A stretch of 64,000 bases of DNA from Streptomyces sp. T12 (GCF_028736035.1 NZ_CP117866.1:8535001-8599000); one strand, 5' to 3'. Shown: positions 44,369 through 54,240, counted from the first letter of the stretch. A program made the numbers and translations. The notes: generated by a model not told the origin, from the sequence alone.

Positions 44369-45274
44369 ATGACCACCACAGAGATCGAAATCACCGCGGA
44401 GCTGGTCCGGGACCTCTTGCGGGACCAGCACCCCGACCTCGCCGACCGCCCCGTGAAGCTCGGCGCACGGGGCTGGGACAACCAGCTGTGGCGGCTCGGC
44501 GACGACCTCGCCGTCCGGTTGCCCTGGGCGACGCAGACCGCGGACGTGCTGCTGCGCAAGGAGCACGCCTGGCTCCCCGCCCTCGCCCCGCACCTGCCCC
44601 TGCCGGTCCCGGTCCCGCAGCGCCTCGGCGAGCCGTCCGAGCGGTTTCCGCGGCCGTGGATCGTCACCACCTGGGTCCCGGGCTCGCCCGCCGATCAGGC
44701 GCCCGCCACGCGCGCAGCCGAGGCGGCCGACGCCTTGGCCGCCTTCCTGACGGCTCTTCACCGCCCCGCCCCCGACGGGGCGCCGGCCGGCCGTGGCCGC
44801 GGGGGGCCGCTGGCCGACCACGCCGAGGGGGTCGCCAAAGGTTTGGCCTCGGCCACCGAGATGGGGCTCATCGCCGACCCGGATGCCGTCCGCGCGGTCT
44901 GGGAGGACGCCGTCGCCGCGCCCGAGTGGACGGGCCCGGCGCTGTGGCTCCACGGCGACCTGCACCCGGCCAACATCCTCACCGCGGACGGCACCTTCTG
45001 CGGGGTGATCGACTTCGGCGAGGTCTGCGCGGGTGATCCGGCCTGCGATCTCGCCGCCGCTTGGGTCTTGCTGCCGGACGGCGCCGCCGACCGTTTCCAC
45101 GCCGCCTACCAGCCGACCCCGGACGCCGCGACCCTGCGCCGGGCCCGCGGCTGGGCGGTGATGCGAGCCCTCGGCGGCATCCTCATCGGAGAGGCGGGTG
45201 TCCAGGGCCGGCCCGGAGGCAAGCCCACCTGGGGTCCTCCCGGCCACGCCGCACTGCGCCGCCTCACCCGGTAG
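44369..45274 (+). CDS. aminoglycoside-phosphotransferase-family kinase
   Basis: 301-residue kinase-like phosphotransferase. The catalytic loop HGDLHPANIL and the metal-binding VIDFGE are intact, with an N-lobe segment AVRLPWATQTA. Many such genes in Streptomyces act on small metabolites, so antibiotic resistance should not be assumed. It is divergent from the TetR gene, which may control it. Confidence 0.88.
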   Translation: MTTTEIEITAELVRDLLRDQHPDLADRPVKLGARGWDNQLWRLGDDLAVRLPWATQTADVLLRKEHAWLPALAPHLPLPVPVPQRLGEPSERFPRPWIVTTWVPGSPADQAPATRAAEAADALAAFLTALHRPAPDGAPAGRGRGGPLADHAEGVAKGLASATEMGLIADPDAVRAVWEDAVAAPEWTGPALWLHGDLHPANILTADGTFCGVIDFGEVCAGDPACDLAAAWVLLPDGAADRFHAAYQPTPDAATLRRARGWAVMRALGGILIGEAGVQGRPGGKPTWGPPGHAALRRLTR

Positions 45275-45330
45275 GTGCGCGGCACCGGACAAGGGCCGTT
45301 CGGACAGCGGCCGTTCAGATGGTGCGGTGC

Positions 45331-45362
45331 CGCCCACCCGTGTACGGCTGCGGGGGTGGGCG
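45331..45362. terminator. hairpin between convergent genes
   Basis: Nine-base arms CGCCCACCC (45331-45339) and GGGTGGGCG (45354-45362), 14-base loop, between the stops at 45274 and 45379. Confidence 0.5.
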
Positions 45363-45378
45363 GCCGTCGTACGAGCCG

Positions 45379-46704
45379 TCAGCCGATCGGCGCGTACAGC
45401 ACTCCCAACTTGTCGACCTCGTCGCCCGCCCGCCCCGTGAACCCGATGATCTGCCAACCGGACGGCGCCGTGAAGGTCTTGGCGTCCGACGTCGCCGTGC
45501 CGGCGGACAGCGAACGGCCCTTGTCCGTCGTGAACGACGCCGAGAAGATCCGCGTCCGTCCGTCCTTCTGACCCTGCGTCAGTTTCACGGTGGTGAGGTG
45601 TTCTCCGGAAGCCAGGGTCAGGGACGTCGCCGTGCCGCCCGTGCCGCCGTGGGTGAGGGCCGTGCCGCCGTCGTGCGTCAGGGACACCGCGTCCAGGCGG
45701 GAGCTGCCGCGCAGGGTCAGGGTGCGCGGGGATGCCGACGTCGACGTCGGCAGGTTGTGCGCGTCGTTGAAGGCCGTGCCGTGCGGGCCGCCGAAGAAGT
45801 CGCTCGCCTTCAGGGCGGAGTTGAGGGTGTAGGAGAAGTCGACCGTGTGCGGGAAGTGGTCGGAGAGGTTACCGCCCGCGGAGTCCAGGAAGGACGCCCA
45901 CTCGTTGTTGTAGCGGGTGGCGTCGAGCGTCAGGAGCTTGCTGCCGCGGTAGAGGACCTTGTCGACGACCTCGCAGCCGTTCGGCGGCGCCGTCGTCGGG
46001 CACAGCAGCGCGTCCGCGCCCTGCGTCGGCCGGACGCCGCCCTTGACCAGCTGCACCCACGCGTCCGTCAGGCCGTTCTCGTCGGCGAGGGTGCGGATGT
46101 TGTCGCCGCTGCGGGTGTACCGGGTGTTGGTGTCACCCATGACGATCACCGCGTTGCCGGACGAGTTCGCCTGGATGAAGTCCGACAGCTGCTCGACGTT
46201 GGCGCGGCGGGCGGCCAGCGCGTCGTTCGTGTCGTCGGCGTTGGTGTGGACGTTGTAGAGGTCCACGAAGACGCCCTCGGCGAGGCGGACCCGGGCGAGC
46301 GAGAAGCCCTTGGGGGTCAGGCAGTTGGTGCCGGTGCAGTCGTTCCACTTCACCCGCTCGAAGTCCTCGAAGGCGCGGTCCGAGAGGGTGTTGAGGCCGT
46401 CGCCGAAGGGCACGCCGCCGCTGGTCGCGGTGCGGTACGGGTGGTTGTCTCCCGCGTACAGAGCCGCGTGGTAGTTGAAGTCCTCCTGGACGTTCACGAT
46501 GTCGTACGCCGCCAGCCGCGGCGAGATCAGCGGGGTGTTCTTCTCCGGGTTGCCGGAGCTCAGGCCTTCCGGAAGGCCCGCGACGTTGTAGGTCAGGACG
46601 TTGAAGGTGCCGGTGGGGGCGGCCACCGCGGGGGTCGAGCCGGTGGTGGCGAGGCCGGTGAGGGCCAGGGCTGCGGCCGCGAGCGTGCCGATCAGTCTTC
46701 TCAT
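45379..46704 (-). CDS. secreted endonuclease/exonuclease/phosphatase with jacalin-like lectin
   Basis: 441 residues: signal peptide (about 1-28), an EEP-fold domain (about 32-300) with TYNVAGLPE, NVQEDF, GDTNTRY and terminal SDHFPH, and a C-terminal jacalin-like beta-prism domain (about 305-441; GWQIIGFTGRAGDEVDKLG). The EEP fold covers DNases, sphingomyelinases and inositol phosphatases; the sphingomyelinase-like spacing fits but is unproven. The lectin would tether it to glycans. Divergent from the PHP gene at 46970. Confidence 0.85.
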   Translation of the reverse strand: MRRLIGTLAAAALALTGLATTGSTPAVAAPTGTFNVLTYNVAGLPEGLSSGNPEKNTPLISPRLAAYDIVNVQEDFNYHAALYAGDNHPYRTATSGGVPFGDGLNTLSDRAFEDFERVKWNDCTGTNCLTPKGFSLARVRLAEGVFVDLYNVHTNADDTNDALAARRANVEQLSDFIQANSSGNAVIVMGDTNTRYTRSGDNIRTLADENGLTDAWVQLVKGGVRPTQGADALLCPTTAPPNGCEVVDKVLYRGSKLLTLDATRYNNEWASFLDSAGGNLSDHFPHTVDFSYTLNSALKASDFFGGPHGTAFNDAHNLPTSTSASPRTLTLRGSSRLDAVSLTHDGGTALTHGGTGGTATSLTLASGEHLTTVKLTQGQKDGRTRIFSASFTTDKGRSLSAGTATSDAKTFTAPSGWQIIGFTGRAGDEVDKLGVLYAPIG

Positions 46705-46969
46705 GTGGGGGTGTCTCCGATGAGTGGGGTGGGTGAGGTAGGTGAGGAAGAGGGAGGAAGGTGAGCGCTGCTCAGGTTCGGTGTCAACCAGGGTGACGTA
46801 CAAGGGCGGTTGGGGAAACAGTGAGGGACGTGGCGTTCTGCCGCGTCCAGGGCGCCCGGCCGCCACTCGCTGCTCGTTCAACGTTCATGTTTCGCCTTGA
46901 TCCTCCACAGGCGGCGCAGCAGCGCCGCAGGAGGCAGGCCGCACAAGGCAGCGGCATCAGGAGGGGCAC

Positions 46970-48709
46970 ATGGGACACGGGCACGCGCACGGTCGTCATC
47001 ACCACCACGGACACCACCACGGACAACACCATGGCCACGACCACTCGCACGACGCGGCGACCTCCGCCCTGCCCGCCGCCTTCGACACCTCCGTGCCCGA
47101 CGAGGCCCTGAGCCCCGAGCAGCAGTCGCGCCGCGCGCTGCTGCGCCGGGCGGGTCTGCTGGGCGCCGGGCTGGCCGCCGGCAGCGTCGTCGCCCCGACT
47201 CCGGCCGCCGCCTCGGCAACGGCCACGTCCGCCGCTCCCGGCGGCCGTAGGGCGAACGGCTTCCTGTGGCTGGCCGGTGACCACCACATCCACACGCAGT
47301 ACAGCAGCGACGGCAAGTACCGGGTCGTCGACCAGGTCCGCCAGGGGGCCAGGCACGGCATGGACTGGCTGGTCATCACCGACCACGGCAGCGAGACCCA
47401 CGCCAGGATCGGCGTCGAGAAGGTCAACCCGGACATCCAGGCCGCCCGGGCCGCCTACGAGGACACGCTCGTCTTCCAGGGCCTGGAGTGGAACATCCCG
47501 GCCGCCGAGCACGGCACCGTCTTCGTGCACCCCGGCAGGAACGAGGTCCTGGTCCTCAAGCAGTTCGAGACCGACTACGACGGCAGCGTGAAGGGCGCCG
47601 GCGACTCCACGCCCGCCAACGAGGCGCTCGCCGTCGCGGGCCTCAACTTCCTTGCGGAGCAGGTGGAACGGCGCAAGGTCAAGGACGCGCTGATGCTCGC
47701 CAACCACCCGGCGCGGCGCGGTGTCGACTCCCCGCACGAGATCCGCGGCTGGCGGGACGCGAGCGCCTCGCGCCAGATCGCCGTGGGCTTCGAGGGCGCC
47801 CCGGGCCACCAGGCGGCCGGCCTGCCCGCCCCCCTCGGCATGGCCCGCGCCCGCGGCATCTACGACAACAACCCCAGCGCCAACTCCTTCGCCGGCTACC
47901 CGCTGGAGAGCTACCGCACCTGGGGCGGCTTCGACTGGATGACGGCCACGGTCGGCGGCCTGTGGGACAGCCTCCTCGCCGAGGGCAAGCCGTGGTGGAT
48001 CACCGCCAACTCCGACTCCCACCAGGTGTACGCGGACACGGCGGTGCGCGGCACCGGCGGCGACTTCGCCACCGAAGGCCGCCACCCGGACCCGGTCTAC
48101 GGCGGCCGGATCGACATCACCCAGGGCGACTACTGGCCCGGCCAGTACAGCCGTACGCATGTCGGTGCCGACGGCTTCTCCTACGCCGCCGTCATGGACG
48201 GCATCCGCGCGGGCCGCATCTGGGTCGACCACGGCCAACTCATCAGCGCCCTCGACGTCCGCGTGACGGGCGGCCGCCGCTGGGCCACCCTGGGCGGCGC
48301 CCTGCACGTCAGAAAGGGCACGAACGTCACACTGACGGTCGACGTGGCGCCGGCCGGCGGCCCCAACTGGGCGGGCTTCGTCCCCACCTTGGCCCGCGTG
48401 GACGTCATCCAGGGCGATGTGACCGGCCCGGTCGCGGACAAGGACACCTTCACCGCGCCGACGGCGAAGGTGGTCAAGTCCTACGAGGTGAACAAGTCGG
48501 CCGGCGTGGTCCGCCTCACCTACGACCTCGGCAGGGTCGACCACCCCGTCTACGTCCGCCTGCGCGGCACCGACGGCAACCGCACCGCCGTCGGCGCGAT
48601 GGGTGCCGCCGTCGACCCGGCCGGCCCGGCCATCGACGTCGTCGGCGACGCCGACCCGTGGCGCGACCTGTGGTTCTACTCCAACCCGGTGTGGGTCCTG
48701 CCCTCGTGA
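46970..48709 (+). CDS. secreted PHP-domain phosphoesterase with histidine-rich N-terminus
   Basis: 579 residues. The first 28 carry 15 histidines, ahead of a Tat-like segment (SRRALLRRAGLLG, about 53-65). The PHP metal site is visible in GDHHIHT (103-109), ITDHG (136-140), NHPARRG and NSDSH; PHP proteins hydrolyse phosphoesters with two or three metal ions. A C-terminal beta-domain follows (about 430-570). The His-rich N-terminus is unusual in a Tat signal and could bind metal in the cytoplasm before export. Stop overlaps the next gene (GTGA). Confidence 0.83.
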   Translation: MGHGHAHGRHHHHGHHHGQHHGHDHSHDAATSALPAAFDTSVPDEALSPEQQSRRALLRRAGLLGAGLAAGSVVAPTPAAASATATSAAPGGRRANGFLWLAGDHHIHTQYSSDGKYRVVDQVRQGARHGMDWLVITDHGSETHARIGVEKVNPDIQAARAAYEDTLVFQGLEWNIPAAEHGTVFVHPGRNEVLVLKQFETDYDGSVKGAGDSTPANEALAVAGLNFLAEQVERRKVKDALMLANHPARRGVDSPHEIRGWRDASASRQIAVGFEGAPGHQAAGLPAPLGMARARGIYDNNPSANSFAGYPLESYRTWGGFDWMTATVGGLWDSLLAEGKPWWITANSDSHQVYADTAVRGTGGDFATEGRHPDPVYGGRIDITQGDYWPGQYSRTHVGADGFSYAAVMDGIRAGRIWVDHGQLISALDVRVTGGRRWATLGGALHVRKGTNVTLTVDVAPAGGPNWAGFVPTLARVDVIQGDVTGPVADKDTFTAPTAKVVKSYEVNKSAGVVRLTYDLGRVDHPVYVRLRGTDGNRTAVGAMGAAVDPAGPAIDVVGDADPWRDLWFYSNPVWVLPS

Positions 48710-49218
48710 CGCCGTACGCCCTGACCGTGGACGCAGACGTCCGGGACCTCCCGGCGGCCGACCACCTGCTGCACACCTTCGCGGCCGAACTCGCCCTCCC
48801 CGAGGGCACGTTCGGCTGCACCCACCTGGTGCGGGGAGACCGCCCACGCGTGGCCGTCTCCCTCGCCCTCCCGACCGAGCCGCTCCTGCGTACCGCCCAG
48901 GAGCGGCTCATCGCCCGGGGACACGCGGTGTCGCGCGGCACGCCGGACGCGACGGGCCGGGCGGTGCTCTACCCCGGCGTCGCCTCCCTCACCGGCACGC
49001 TGACGATCGCGGACGTGCTGACGCGCTCCGCGATCGACCGCGTGACGGTCCTGGGCTCACCGACTCGACCGGCCCTGGAGACACCGCTGGTCACGTGGGG
49101 CCACGTACGCCCGCTCTGGCAGGACGACGAACTCGTCCTGACCGCCGTGCCGGCCGTGGGCGGCACCCTCGTTCCTTTCGAGGTGCCGGATCCGACGCCG
49201 TGTTGTGCGGACCACTGA
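48706..49218 (+). CDS. hypothetical protein coupled to PHP gene
   Basis: 170 residues from GTG at 48706, which overlaps the PHP stop. No signal peptide or membrane helix. Ends in PTPCCADH, a Cys-Cys/His tail that could bind metal. I do not recognise the family; the coupling suggests a cytoplasmic partner of the PHP protein. Confidence 0.65.
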   Translation: MTPYALTVDADVRDLPAADHLLHTFAAELALPEGTFGCTHLVRGDRPRVAVSLALPTEPLLRTAQERLIARGHAVSRGTPDATGRAVLYPGVASLTGTLTIADVLTRSAIDRVTVLGSPTRPALETPLVTWGHVRPLWQDDELVLTAVPAVGGTLVPFEVPDPTPCCADH

Positions 49219-49486
49219 GGTGCCGTGGCGGGACGCCCGTCCGTGACCGAGACCTCCAGTCCCGGCCCCGCAGTACTCGGCGGGCCCGTTCGGCGGGGCC
49301 GTCCTCACCTGGGCCGGGGAGCACCACGGCATGGCGCCGCCCCTGACCGGCGTTCCGGACGGCCTAAAACCCGGCTGTCACTATCGTCGGACCGGTCACC
49401 CCGCAGGGTGGAACTCTGCGGACCAGTAAGCCGATTCGCTGGCCAGCCGTCGCGCCGTGTCGCGCGCGCATCCGGAGTCTGGCAGC

Positions 49487-51502
49487 ATGCCCATCCTTCC
49501 TTCCCTACGGGGATCCCTACGCGCCGTGACCGCCCTGGTCGCGGCGCTGGCGTTCGTCGTCGCCGTGCCGCACGGCGCGTTCGCCGCACCCGGTGACCTG
49601 GACCCCACGTTCGGCACCGGCGGAAAAGTCAGCATCACCACCGACACCTTCGCCGAGGGCCAGGACATGGCCATCCAACCCGACGGCAGGATCATCTCGG
49701 TCGGGTGGGAGCAGGATGCGGAGTTCCTCGACTCCGAGTTCGCCCTCACGCGGCACAACTCCGACGGCAGCGTCGACACCTCCTTCGGCGGTGGCGACGG
49801 CGAGGTGCTGACCGACTTCGAGAACGGCGAGGACGTGGCCCAGGGGGTGGCGGTCCAGCCCGACGGGAAGATCGTCGTGGTCGGCCGTCACCAGGAGACC
49901 GACGACGAGTTCGCGGGCTGCTGCTGGTTCACGGTGGCCCGCTACAACGCCGACGGCAGCGTCGACACCGCCTTCGGGGGCGGCGACGGCTGGGTCAGCC
50001 CCGGCCTGGCCGGCGGGGCCGAGGACGCGGCCGGCGTCGCGGTGCAGCCCGACGGGAAGATCGTCGCCGGAGCCCGGGCCGGCGGCTCGTTCGCGGTCGT
50101 GCGGTACCTGCCCGACGGGAGCCCGGACGGCGCCTTCGGGGGCGGTGACGGCGTGAGCATCACCTCGTTCTCCGACGTGGGCGGCGCCGTCGCGCAGGAC
50201 ATGGCTCTCCAGCCCGACGGGAAGATCGTCCTGGTCGGCTACTCGGGCGAGACCAACTTCGACTTCGCCCTGGCCCGCTACAACTCCGACGGGAGCCTGG
50301 ACACCACCTTCAGCGGCGACGGCCGGGTCACCACGGACCTGGGCGGATACAACTGGGGCGAGACCGTGGTCGTGCAGTCGAGCGGCAAGATCGTCGCCTC
50401 CGGATCGAGCGGCGGCCGCTTCACGCTCGTGCGCTACAACGTCGACGGCAGCCGCGACAGCGGCTTCGGCACCGGAGGTGTCGCGACCGCGGACTTCGGC
50501 AGCACAGCCGGCGTGTACGACCTGGCGCTCCAGCCCGACGACCGGATCATCGCCGGCGGCGGCGGGGCGGTCGGCGACTTCGCGCTCGCCCGCTTCAACG
50601 CCGACGGCAGCCTCGACACCGGGTTCGGCACGGACGGCCGCATCACCACCGACTTCGGCGTCGGCGACCGCGTGAACAGCCTCGCCGTCCAGCCCGACGG
50701 GAAGATCGTCGCCTTCGGCAGCAACAGCGACGGCCTGCGCGCCCTGGCCCGCTACCTCGGCGGCGTCGGCACCCCGCCGCCACCCCCGCCGCCCACTGAG
50801 GTCGACCTGTCGGTCGCCAAGTACGGCCCCGGCACCGTCAGCATCGGCGACCGGGCCACCTACACCTTGACGGTCACCAACAACAGCACCACGATCGCGG
50901 CCACCGGCGTCAGCCTCACCGACACCCTCACCGGCCCCGCCGCCACCGTCATCTCGGCAACCCCGGGCCAGGGCACCTGCACCACCTCCGCCACCGGCGC
51001 GACCTGCGCCCTCGGCACCCTCGCCACCGGCGCGAGCACGACCGTCAGCGTCGTCGTCGAGCCCAGGGCCACCGGCACCCTCACCCAGCGGGCCACCGTG
51101 AGCGCCACCCAGACCGACCCGGCCACGGCCGACAACACCGCCACGGTCACCACCACGGTCAACAACTCCCGCCTGTGCACCCGCATCGGCACCAGCGGCA
51201 ACGACACCATGACCGGCACCAGCGGCACCGACATCATCTGCGGCCTCGGCGGCGACGACACGATCAACGCCGGTGCCGGCAATGACACGGTGTACGGCAA
51301 CTTCGGCAACGACCGCGCCGACGGCGGCCTGAACAACGACACCCTCAACGGCGGCCCCGGCAACGACAACCTGATTGGCTACTACGGCAACGACAGCCTC
51401 AACACCGTCGACAACGTCTCCGGCAACGACACCGCCAACGGCGGCCCGGGCACGGACACCTGCACGACGGACACCGGGGACACACGGATCAGCTGTCCGT
51501 AG
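49487..51502 (+). CDS. secreted delta-60 repeat / DUF11 / RTX protein
   Basis: 671 residues. Signal peptide (about 1-33); roughly seven delta-60 units (DUF5122; QPDGKIV...ARYNxDGSxDxxFG) forming a beta-propeller to about 425; a proline run; a DUF11 domain (about 438-560; VTNNSTTIAATGVSLTD); and calcium-binding RTX nonapeptides (GGDDTINAGAGNDTVYG) to the C-terminus, with a final Cys pair. RTX repeats fold with external calcium, so it acts outside the cell. Function unknown, probably surface or adhesion related. Confidence 0.85.
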   Translation: MPILPSLRGSLRAVTALVAALAFVVAVPHGAFAAPGDLDPTFGTGGKVSITTDTFAEGQDMAIQPDGRIISVGWEQDAEFLDSEFALTRHNSDGSVDTSFGGGDGEVLTDFENGEDVAQGVAVQPDGKIVVVGRHQETDDEFAGCCWFTVARYNADGSVDTAFGGGDGWVSPGLAGGAEDAAGVAVQPDGKIVAGARAGGSFAVVRYLPDGSPDGAFGGGDGVSITSFSDVGGAVAQDMALQPDGKIVLVGYSGETNFDFALARYNSDGSLDTTFSGDGRVTTDLGGYNWGETVVVQSSGKIVASGSSGGRFTLVRYNVDGSRDSGFGTGGVATADFGSTAGVYDLALQPDDRIIAGGGGAVGDFALARFNADGSLDTGFGTDGRITTDFGVGDRVNSLAVQPDGKIVAFGSNSDGLRALARYLGGVGTPPPPPPPTEVDLSVAKYGPGTVSIGDRATYTLTVTNNSTTIAATGVSLTDTLTGPAATVISATPGQGTCTTSATGATCALGTLATGASTTVSVVVEPRATGTLTQRATVSATQTDPATADNTATVTTTVNNSRLCTRIGTSGNDTMTGTSGTDIICGLGGDDTINAGAGNDTVYGNFGNDRADGGLNNDTLNGGPGNDNLIGYYGNDSLNTVDNVSGNDTANGGPGTDTCTTDTGDTRISCP

Positions 51503-51532
51503 CCCCGACGGTCCGACAGCCGCACGCGACAC

Positions 51533-51571
51533 CCGAGCGTCACCCGGCACAGCACGCCGGGTGGCGCTCGG
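51533..51571. terminator. bidirectional terminator hairpin
   Basis: Long stem: CCGAGCG-T-CACCCGGC / GCCGGGTG-G-CGCTCGG, 7-base loop, between convergent stops at 51502 and 51575. Confidence 0.75.
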
Positions 51572-51574
51572 CCG

Positions 51575-52390
51575 TCATCCGTTCACGCCGGTGTAGCGCT
51601 TCAGGCTCCACCGCCACACCAGCCGCGCCGCCAGATACCCGGCGATCCCGAGCAGCGGAGAGGCCGCCGCCAGCCAGTACGGCACCCCGATGTCGTGGTC
51701 GTGGCCGGTCAGCACGGCCGTCGGGAGGTAGGCGACGAACGCGAGCGGAAGGGCGTACGTCAGGAAGCCGCCCACCGCTCGCGGGAGCACGTTCAGCGGG
51801 TAGTTGCCGAACGTGCCGAGCAGCTCCTCCAGCCAGCGGCTCCAGTAGTCCGCGGCCGGGAAGCGCAGGCAGGCACCGGCCACCGCCGTGAACAGGGCCG
51901 CCTCCAGGAGCATGCCGCCGATGATCGCGGCGATCAGGTACGACACCCGGCCCGCCGTCCAGTCCAGGTCGCTGCGGCTGAGCGCGCCCACCATCAGGCC
52001 CGCCGCGACCGTGAGGTCGCCGATCGCGTTGGTCGGGAAGAAGGCGAGCTGGACCTGGCGGTGCACCGGCATGGGGCGCAGCAGATAGATGTCGATCCTT
52101 CCCTCCTGGATCTGCCGGCCGATGAAGTGCATCCGCCCCAGCAGAAGCACGAACAGCCCGTGCGCGAGCATCCTGATCGCCGGGATCAGCAGCACGTCCG
52201 AGCTGTCCCAGCCGCCCATCCCGGTGAACCGCGCCAGCAGCACCGTCGCGAACACGATCACCGACACCTGCCAGATCGCGCCGATCGCGATGTTCAGCAG
52301 GAACTCGGTGCGGTACTCCATCGCGGCACGGATGTTGAGCAGCGTGATGCGCCACACGATGCGCAGGGACTTCACAGCCCTCACCGACAC
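51575..52390 (-). CDS. ABC-2 type exporter permease (DUF990)
   Basis: 271 residues, about six transmembrane segments, of the ABC-2 DUF990 group that pairs with a second ABC-2 protein. A conserved RIDIYLLRPMPVHRQV loop is present in both partners in related form. GTG start with GGGAGG close upstream. Third gene of a tight exporter operon; cargo unknown. Confidence 0.87.
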   Translation of the reverse strand: MSVRAVKSLRIVWRITLLNIRAAMEYRTEFLLNIAIGAIWQVSVIVFATVLLARFTGMGGWDSSDVLLIPAIRMLAHGLFVLLLGRMHFIGRQIQEGRIDIYLLRPMPVHRQVQLAFFPTNAIGDLTVAAGLMVGALSRSDLDWTAGRVSYLIAAIIGGMLLEAALFTAVAGACLRFPAADYWSRWLEELLGTFGNYPLNVLPRAVGGFLTYALPLAFVAYLPTAVLTGHDHDIGVPYWLAAASPLLGIAGYLAARLVWRWSLKRYTGVNG

Positions 52391-52391
52391 A

Positions 52392-53198
52392 TCAGCCTCC
52401 CTGCGAGATCACGCGCCGCGCGGCGCGCCGCCACACCCACCGGGTGAACAGCGCCAGCACTACGACCCAGGCGGCCTGGACGGCCAACTGGGCTCCCGCG
52501 TCGGACAGTTCGATCCGGCCGACGTAGATCGACAGCGGCACGCTCAGCGTCGCCTGGAACGGCAGGAAGCCGCTCAGGGTGATGAACCAGTCCGGGAAGA
52601 ACCACAGCGGGGCGTACACCCCGGACAGCAGGTTCTGCGCGAAGATCAGGATCAGCATCGCGGAGTTGTTGCGGATGGTGAAGAAGCACAGCTGGTCGAG
52701 GACGAGCATCACGTAGTACAGGACCCACTGGCCGAGCAGCATGCTCACCGCGAACACCCCTGCCACGGCGGCCGACTCGGGGGGTTCCACGACCCCCGCG
52801 GCGAGGCAGACCACGTATCCGCCGAGTGCCCACGCCAGCCCGTACAGCTGCTCGCCGAGGGCGCGCAGGGCGTAGTAGCGCTGGGGCGGCAGCGGGCGCA
52901 GATACCAGTAGACGATCGTGCCGAAGTGCATGTGCTGCAGCACCATGTCCCGGCCCGCGGACTGGTCCAACTCCCGTAGCCGGGAGGCGAGTACGGCCAG
53001 GACGGCGTAGGTGACCGCCTGGTCGCGGCTGAGCCCGGCGGTGGTGCCCGTCTGCGCGTACAGGCCGCGCCACAGTGACGCCACCAGGACCACCTGCACG
53101 GTCAGCCGGAGCAGGACGGCGGTCATCCGGGGCGGCGTGTGCAGTTCGCCGAGCGGGGTGACGCGGGCGGCGCGCCAGCCGTGCAGTACGGCGGCCAT
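52392..53198 (-). CDS. ABC-2 type exporter permease
   Basis: 268 residues with six likely membrane helices and the loop YWYLRPLPPQRYYALR, corresponding to the LRPMPVHRQ loop of its partner. Lies 1 base after the ATPase gene and overlaps in spacing with the next permease, so the heterodimer is made from one mRNA. Confidence 0.87.
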   Translation of the reverse strand: MAAVLHGWRAARVTPLGELHTPPRMTAVLLRLTVQVVLVASLWRGLYAQTGTTAGLSRDQAVTYAVLAVLASRLRELDQSAGRDMVLQHMHFGTIVYWYLRPLPPQRYYALRALGEQLYGLAWALGGYVVCLAAGVVEPPESAAVAGVFAVSMLLGQWVLYYVMLVLDQLCFFTIRNNSAMLILIFAQNLLSGVYAPLWFFPDWFITLSGFLPFQATLSVPLSIYVGRIELSDAGAQLAVQAAWVVVLALFTRWVWRRAARRVISQGG

Positions 53199-53199
53199 C

Positions 53200-54207
53200 T
53201 CAGGCTCCTTCTGCGACGGGCTCGGCGTGCACGTACGCGGCCCGCATCACGTCCTCGAGGTCCGCCTCGTCGAGGGCGAGGTCCGTCACCTCGTACCGCT
53301 CGATGACCTGCTTCAGGGCCTGGTGCACGGTCGGTGCGTCGGGGCCGTCCGGGCCGAAGACCGCCTGCGGGCCCTCGTGCCGCAGCAGCGCGATGCCCGG
53401 CAGGGAGCCGACCTCGGTCTGCGGGTCGGCGAGCGTCACCCGCACCTGCCAGGTCGAGCCGAACTTGCGGCGGATCTCGTCGAGGGTGCCGTCCAGGACG
53501 AGCCGCCCGTGGTTGATCAGGACGACCCGCTCGGCGAGCCGCTCGACCTCCGTCATGTCGTGGGTGGTGAGCAGGACCGTGCGGCCGCGCTGCTCCACCT
53601 GGTGCCGCAGGAACTCGCGCACCTGCTCCTTCACCACCACGTCCATGCCGATCGTCGGCTCGTCGAGGAAGACCACCGGCGGGTCGTGCAGCAGGGCGGC
53701 GGCCAGGTCGGAGCGGACGCGCTGGCCGAGCGAGAGATGGCGGACCCGGGTGTCCCAGAAGGAGGAGAGGTCCAGGAGCTCGTCGAACTCCTTCAGCCGC
53801 GCCGCGTGTTCGGCCTTCGGCACCTCGTAGATGTCGCGCAGGATCGCGAACGACTCGCGCACCGGCAGGTCCCACCACAGCTGGGTGCGCTGCCCGAACA
53901 CCGTGCCGATGTTGCGGGCGTTGCGCTCCCGCTCCTCGTACGGCACCACGCCCGCGACCCGGGCCTCGCCCGCGGTGGGCGTGAGGATGCCGGTGAGCAT
54001 CTTGATGGTGGTGGACTTGCCGGCGCCGTTCGGGCCCAGCAGGGCGAGCAGTTCGCCGGCGGCGACGCAGAAGCTCACGTCGGTGACGGCGTGCTTGGCG
54101 ACCTTCTGCGGGTTGACCAGAGAGCGGAGTGCGCCCGCGAAACCGGGGCGGCGGACGGTGGTGTGGAAGGTTCGGGACAGGCCGCGAACCTCGATGGCGT
54201 CACTCAA
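53200..54207 (-). CDS. ABC exporter ATPase
   Basis: 335 residues of the viologen/daunorubicin-type exporter ATPase group. Walker A GPNGAGKST (58-66), signature LSLGQR near 156, Walker B VVFLDEP and the switch histidine in TTHDMTEVE. The start is TTG at 54207, with GGGAG about 10 bases upstream. With 52392 and 51575 it forms a complete exporter; no substrate clue in the sequence. Confidence 0.9.
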   Translation of the reverse strand: MSDAIEVRGLSRTFHTTVRRPGFAGALRSLVNPQKVAKHAVTDVSFCVAAGELLALLGPNGAGKSTTIKMLTGILTPTAGEARVAGVVPYEERERNARNIGTVFGQRTQLWWDLPVRESFAILRDIYEVPKAEHAARLKEFDELLDLSSFWDTRVRHLSLGQRVRSDLAAALLHDPPVVFLDEPTIGMDVVVKEQVREFLRHQVEQRGRTVLLTTHDMTEVERLAERVVLINHGRLVLDGTLDEIRRKFGSTWQVRVTLADPQTEVGSLPGIALLRHEGPQAVFGPDGPDAPTVHQALKQVIERYEVTDLALDEADLEDVMRAAYVHAEPVAEGA

Positions 54208-54240
54208 TGGACATCAACTCCCTTGTACCGAAAGCAAGTT

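Noticed and set aside
44369..45274. Antibiotic-resistance gene
   Set aside because: The kinase motifs are intact but the family is broad and nothing nearby indicates aminoglycoside resistance.
46876..46890. Possible PHO box (GTTCA repeats) before the PHP gene
   Set aside because: The GTTCA copies are 7 bases apart, not the 11 expected of a PhoP site.
49517..51550. A 677-codon minus-strand frame rich in Val and Ala
   Set aside because: Antisense to the repeat-rich delta-60/RTX gene; its apparent repeats merely mirror that gene.
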